Shown piece after piece: positions 5,880-6,250 of a stretch of 6,250 nt of DNA (the stretch's first letter is position 1; every line of letters starts with the position of its first letter). The translations under genes and the position numbers were made by a program. A model generated the notes under the pieces. It made no database searches. It worked only from the letters and a program-made list of their open reading frames with translations, and was not told where the DNA came from. The stretch comes from Kiloniellaceae bacterium (GTDB taxonomy: Bacteria > Pseudomonadota > Alphaproteobacteria > Kiloniellales > Kiloniellaceae): the NCBI GenBank assembly GCA_028280915.1, contig JANQKX010000586.1, forward strand, positions 1-6,250, written 5' to 3'.

Positions 5880-6250
5880 GTGAAAGAAAAAAACAAAACG
5901 GCCCGCGTGGGCCGGCCGCCTGGTGAGCAAAAGGAAAACGCGGCGCGCCGACGGCGCCAGTTGATCGAAGCGGCGATCGATTCCATCGCGACCCACGGCC
6001 TGTCGGCCACGACCCTGGCGACGGTGGCCAAGCTGGCCGGCCTGTCCCAAGGGGTGGCGGTTTTTTATTTCAAGAGCAAGGAAGGTCTCTTGACCGAGAC
6101 CCTGCGCTTCCACAACGAGGAGTATTGCACGCTGTGGCGCGCCGCCGTGGAAAAAGCCGGCCCGGACCCCATGGCGCAACTCATCGCCCTGGCCTTCACC
6201 GACCTAGACCCCAAACTGTGCACCCGCCGCAACTTAGCCTTATGGACCGC
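5880..6250 (+). CDS. TetR-family regulator, BetI-like (N-terminal 123 residues, truncated by window edge)
   Basis: The frame is open from GTG at 5880 to the right edge. After a basic leader (KEKNKTARVGRPPGEQ), the TetR DNA-binding domain starts at ARRRQLIEAAIDSIATHGL (22-40). Its helix-turn-helix is in TTLATVAKLAGLSQGVAVFY (43-62), followed by the signature FKSKEGLLTETLRF. The start of the ligand-binding domain, including CTRRNLALW (113-121), resembles the BetI/TetR_C_6 group. BetI itself senses choline, but the ligand here cannot be read from the sequence. The GTG was chosen because AAGGG lies about seven bases upstream and no in-frame ATG precedes the conserved domain. It is divergent from xsc, with a 299-base gap containing inverted repeats, so it is the likeliest regulator of xsc and of itself (inference). 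Confidence 0.88.
   Translation, partial: MKEKNKTARVGRPPGEQKENAARRRRQLIEAAIDSIATHGLSATTLATVAKLAGLSQGVAVFYFKSKEGLLTETLRFHNEEYCTLWRAAVEKAGPDPMAQLIALAFTDLDPKLCTRRNLALWT

Noticed and set aside
5661..6179. Minus-strand open frame (172 codons) over the TetR gene and control region
   Set aside because: It opposes a clear TetR DNA-binding domain, and its own sequence shows no domain or plausible start.

Overview
The window comes from a GC-rich bacterial chromosome. The style of the proteins (a taurine/sulfonate-type Xsc, a BetI-like TetR regulator, a divergent HU-like protein) fits an alphaproteobacterium, perhaps near Rhodospirillales. That placement is inferred from remembered family resemblance, not from a search. 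I see no tRNA, rRNA, CRISPR array, insertion sequence or prophage gene. All gaps between genes are below 300 bases.

Layout from left to right. (1) A CmcJ/NvfI-type oxidoreductase gene on the minus strand starts at 549 and runs off the left edge. (2) A 257-base divergent intergenic region is AT-rich in its right half. (3) On the plus strand, a 125-residue HU/IHF-like DNA-binding protein (807-1184) ends at a strong hairpin plus T-run terminator (1285-1310). (4) Three genes follow on the minus strand, read right to left: xsc, sulfoacetaldehyde acetyltransferase (3805-5580), with its own terminator at 3742-3768; then a large SAM-dependent methyltransferase of the NoeA-like kind (2225-3634); then a short-chain dehydrogenase/reductase with an atypical active site (1376-2083). 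(5) A 299-base region lies between xsc and a divergent TetR/BetI-type regulator (5880 to the right edge, truncated). It carries two inverted repeats that could be operators.

How the genes may work together. The one clear pathway enzyme is Xsc, which converts sulfoacetaldehyde and phosphate to sulfite and acetyl phosphate during breakdown of taurine, isethionate and related C2 sulfonates. No pta, taurine transporter or sulfite-handling gene is visible beside it, and it appears to be transcribed alone. The divergent TetR-type gene is the natural candidate for its regulator. The methyltransferase and SDR lie beyond the xsc terminator, so a shared pathway with xsc is not supported. The HU-like gene is an independent unit facing the SDR.

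The window looks mostly like ordinary accessory metabolism. The points most worth a second look are the SDR that lacks the catalytic Tyr and Lys, the kinase-like signature in the N-terminal half of the methyltransferase, and the inverted repeats in the xsc/tetR region.
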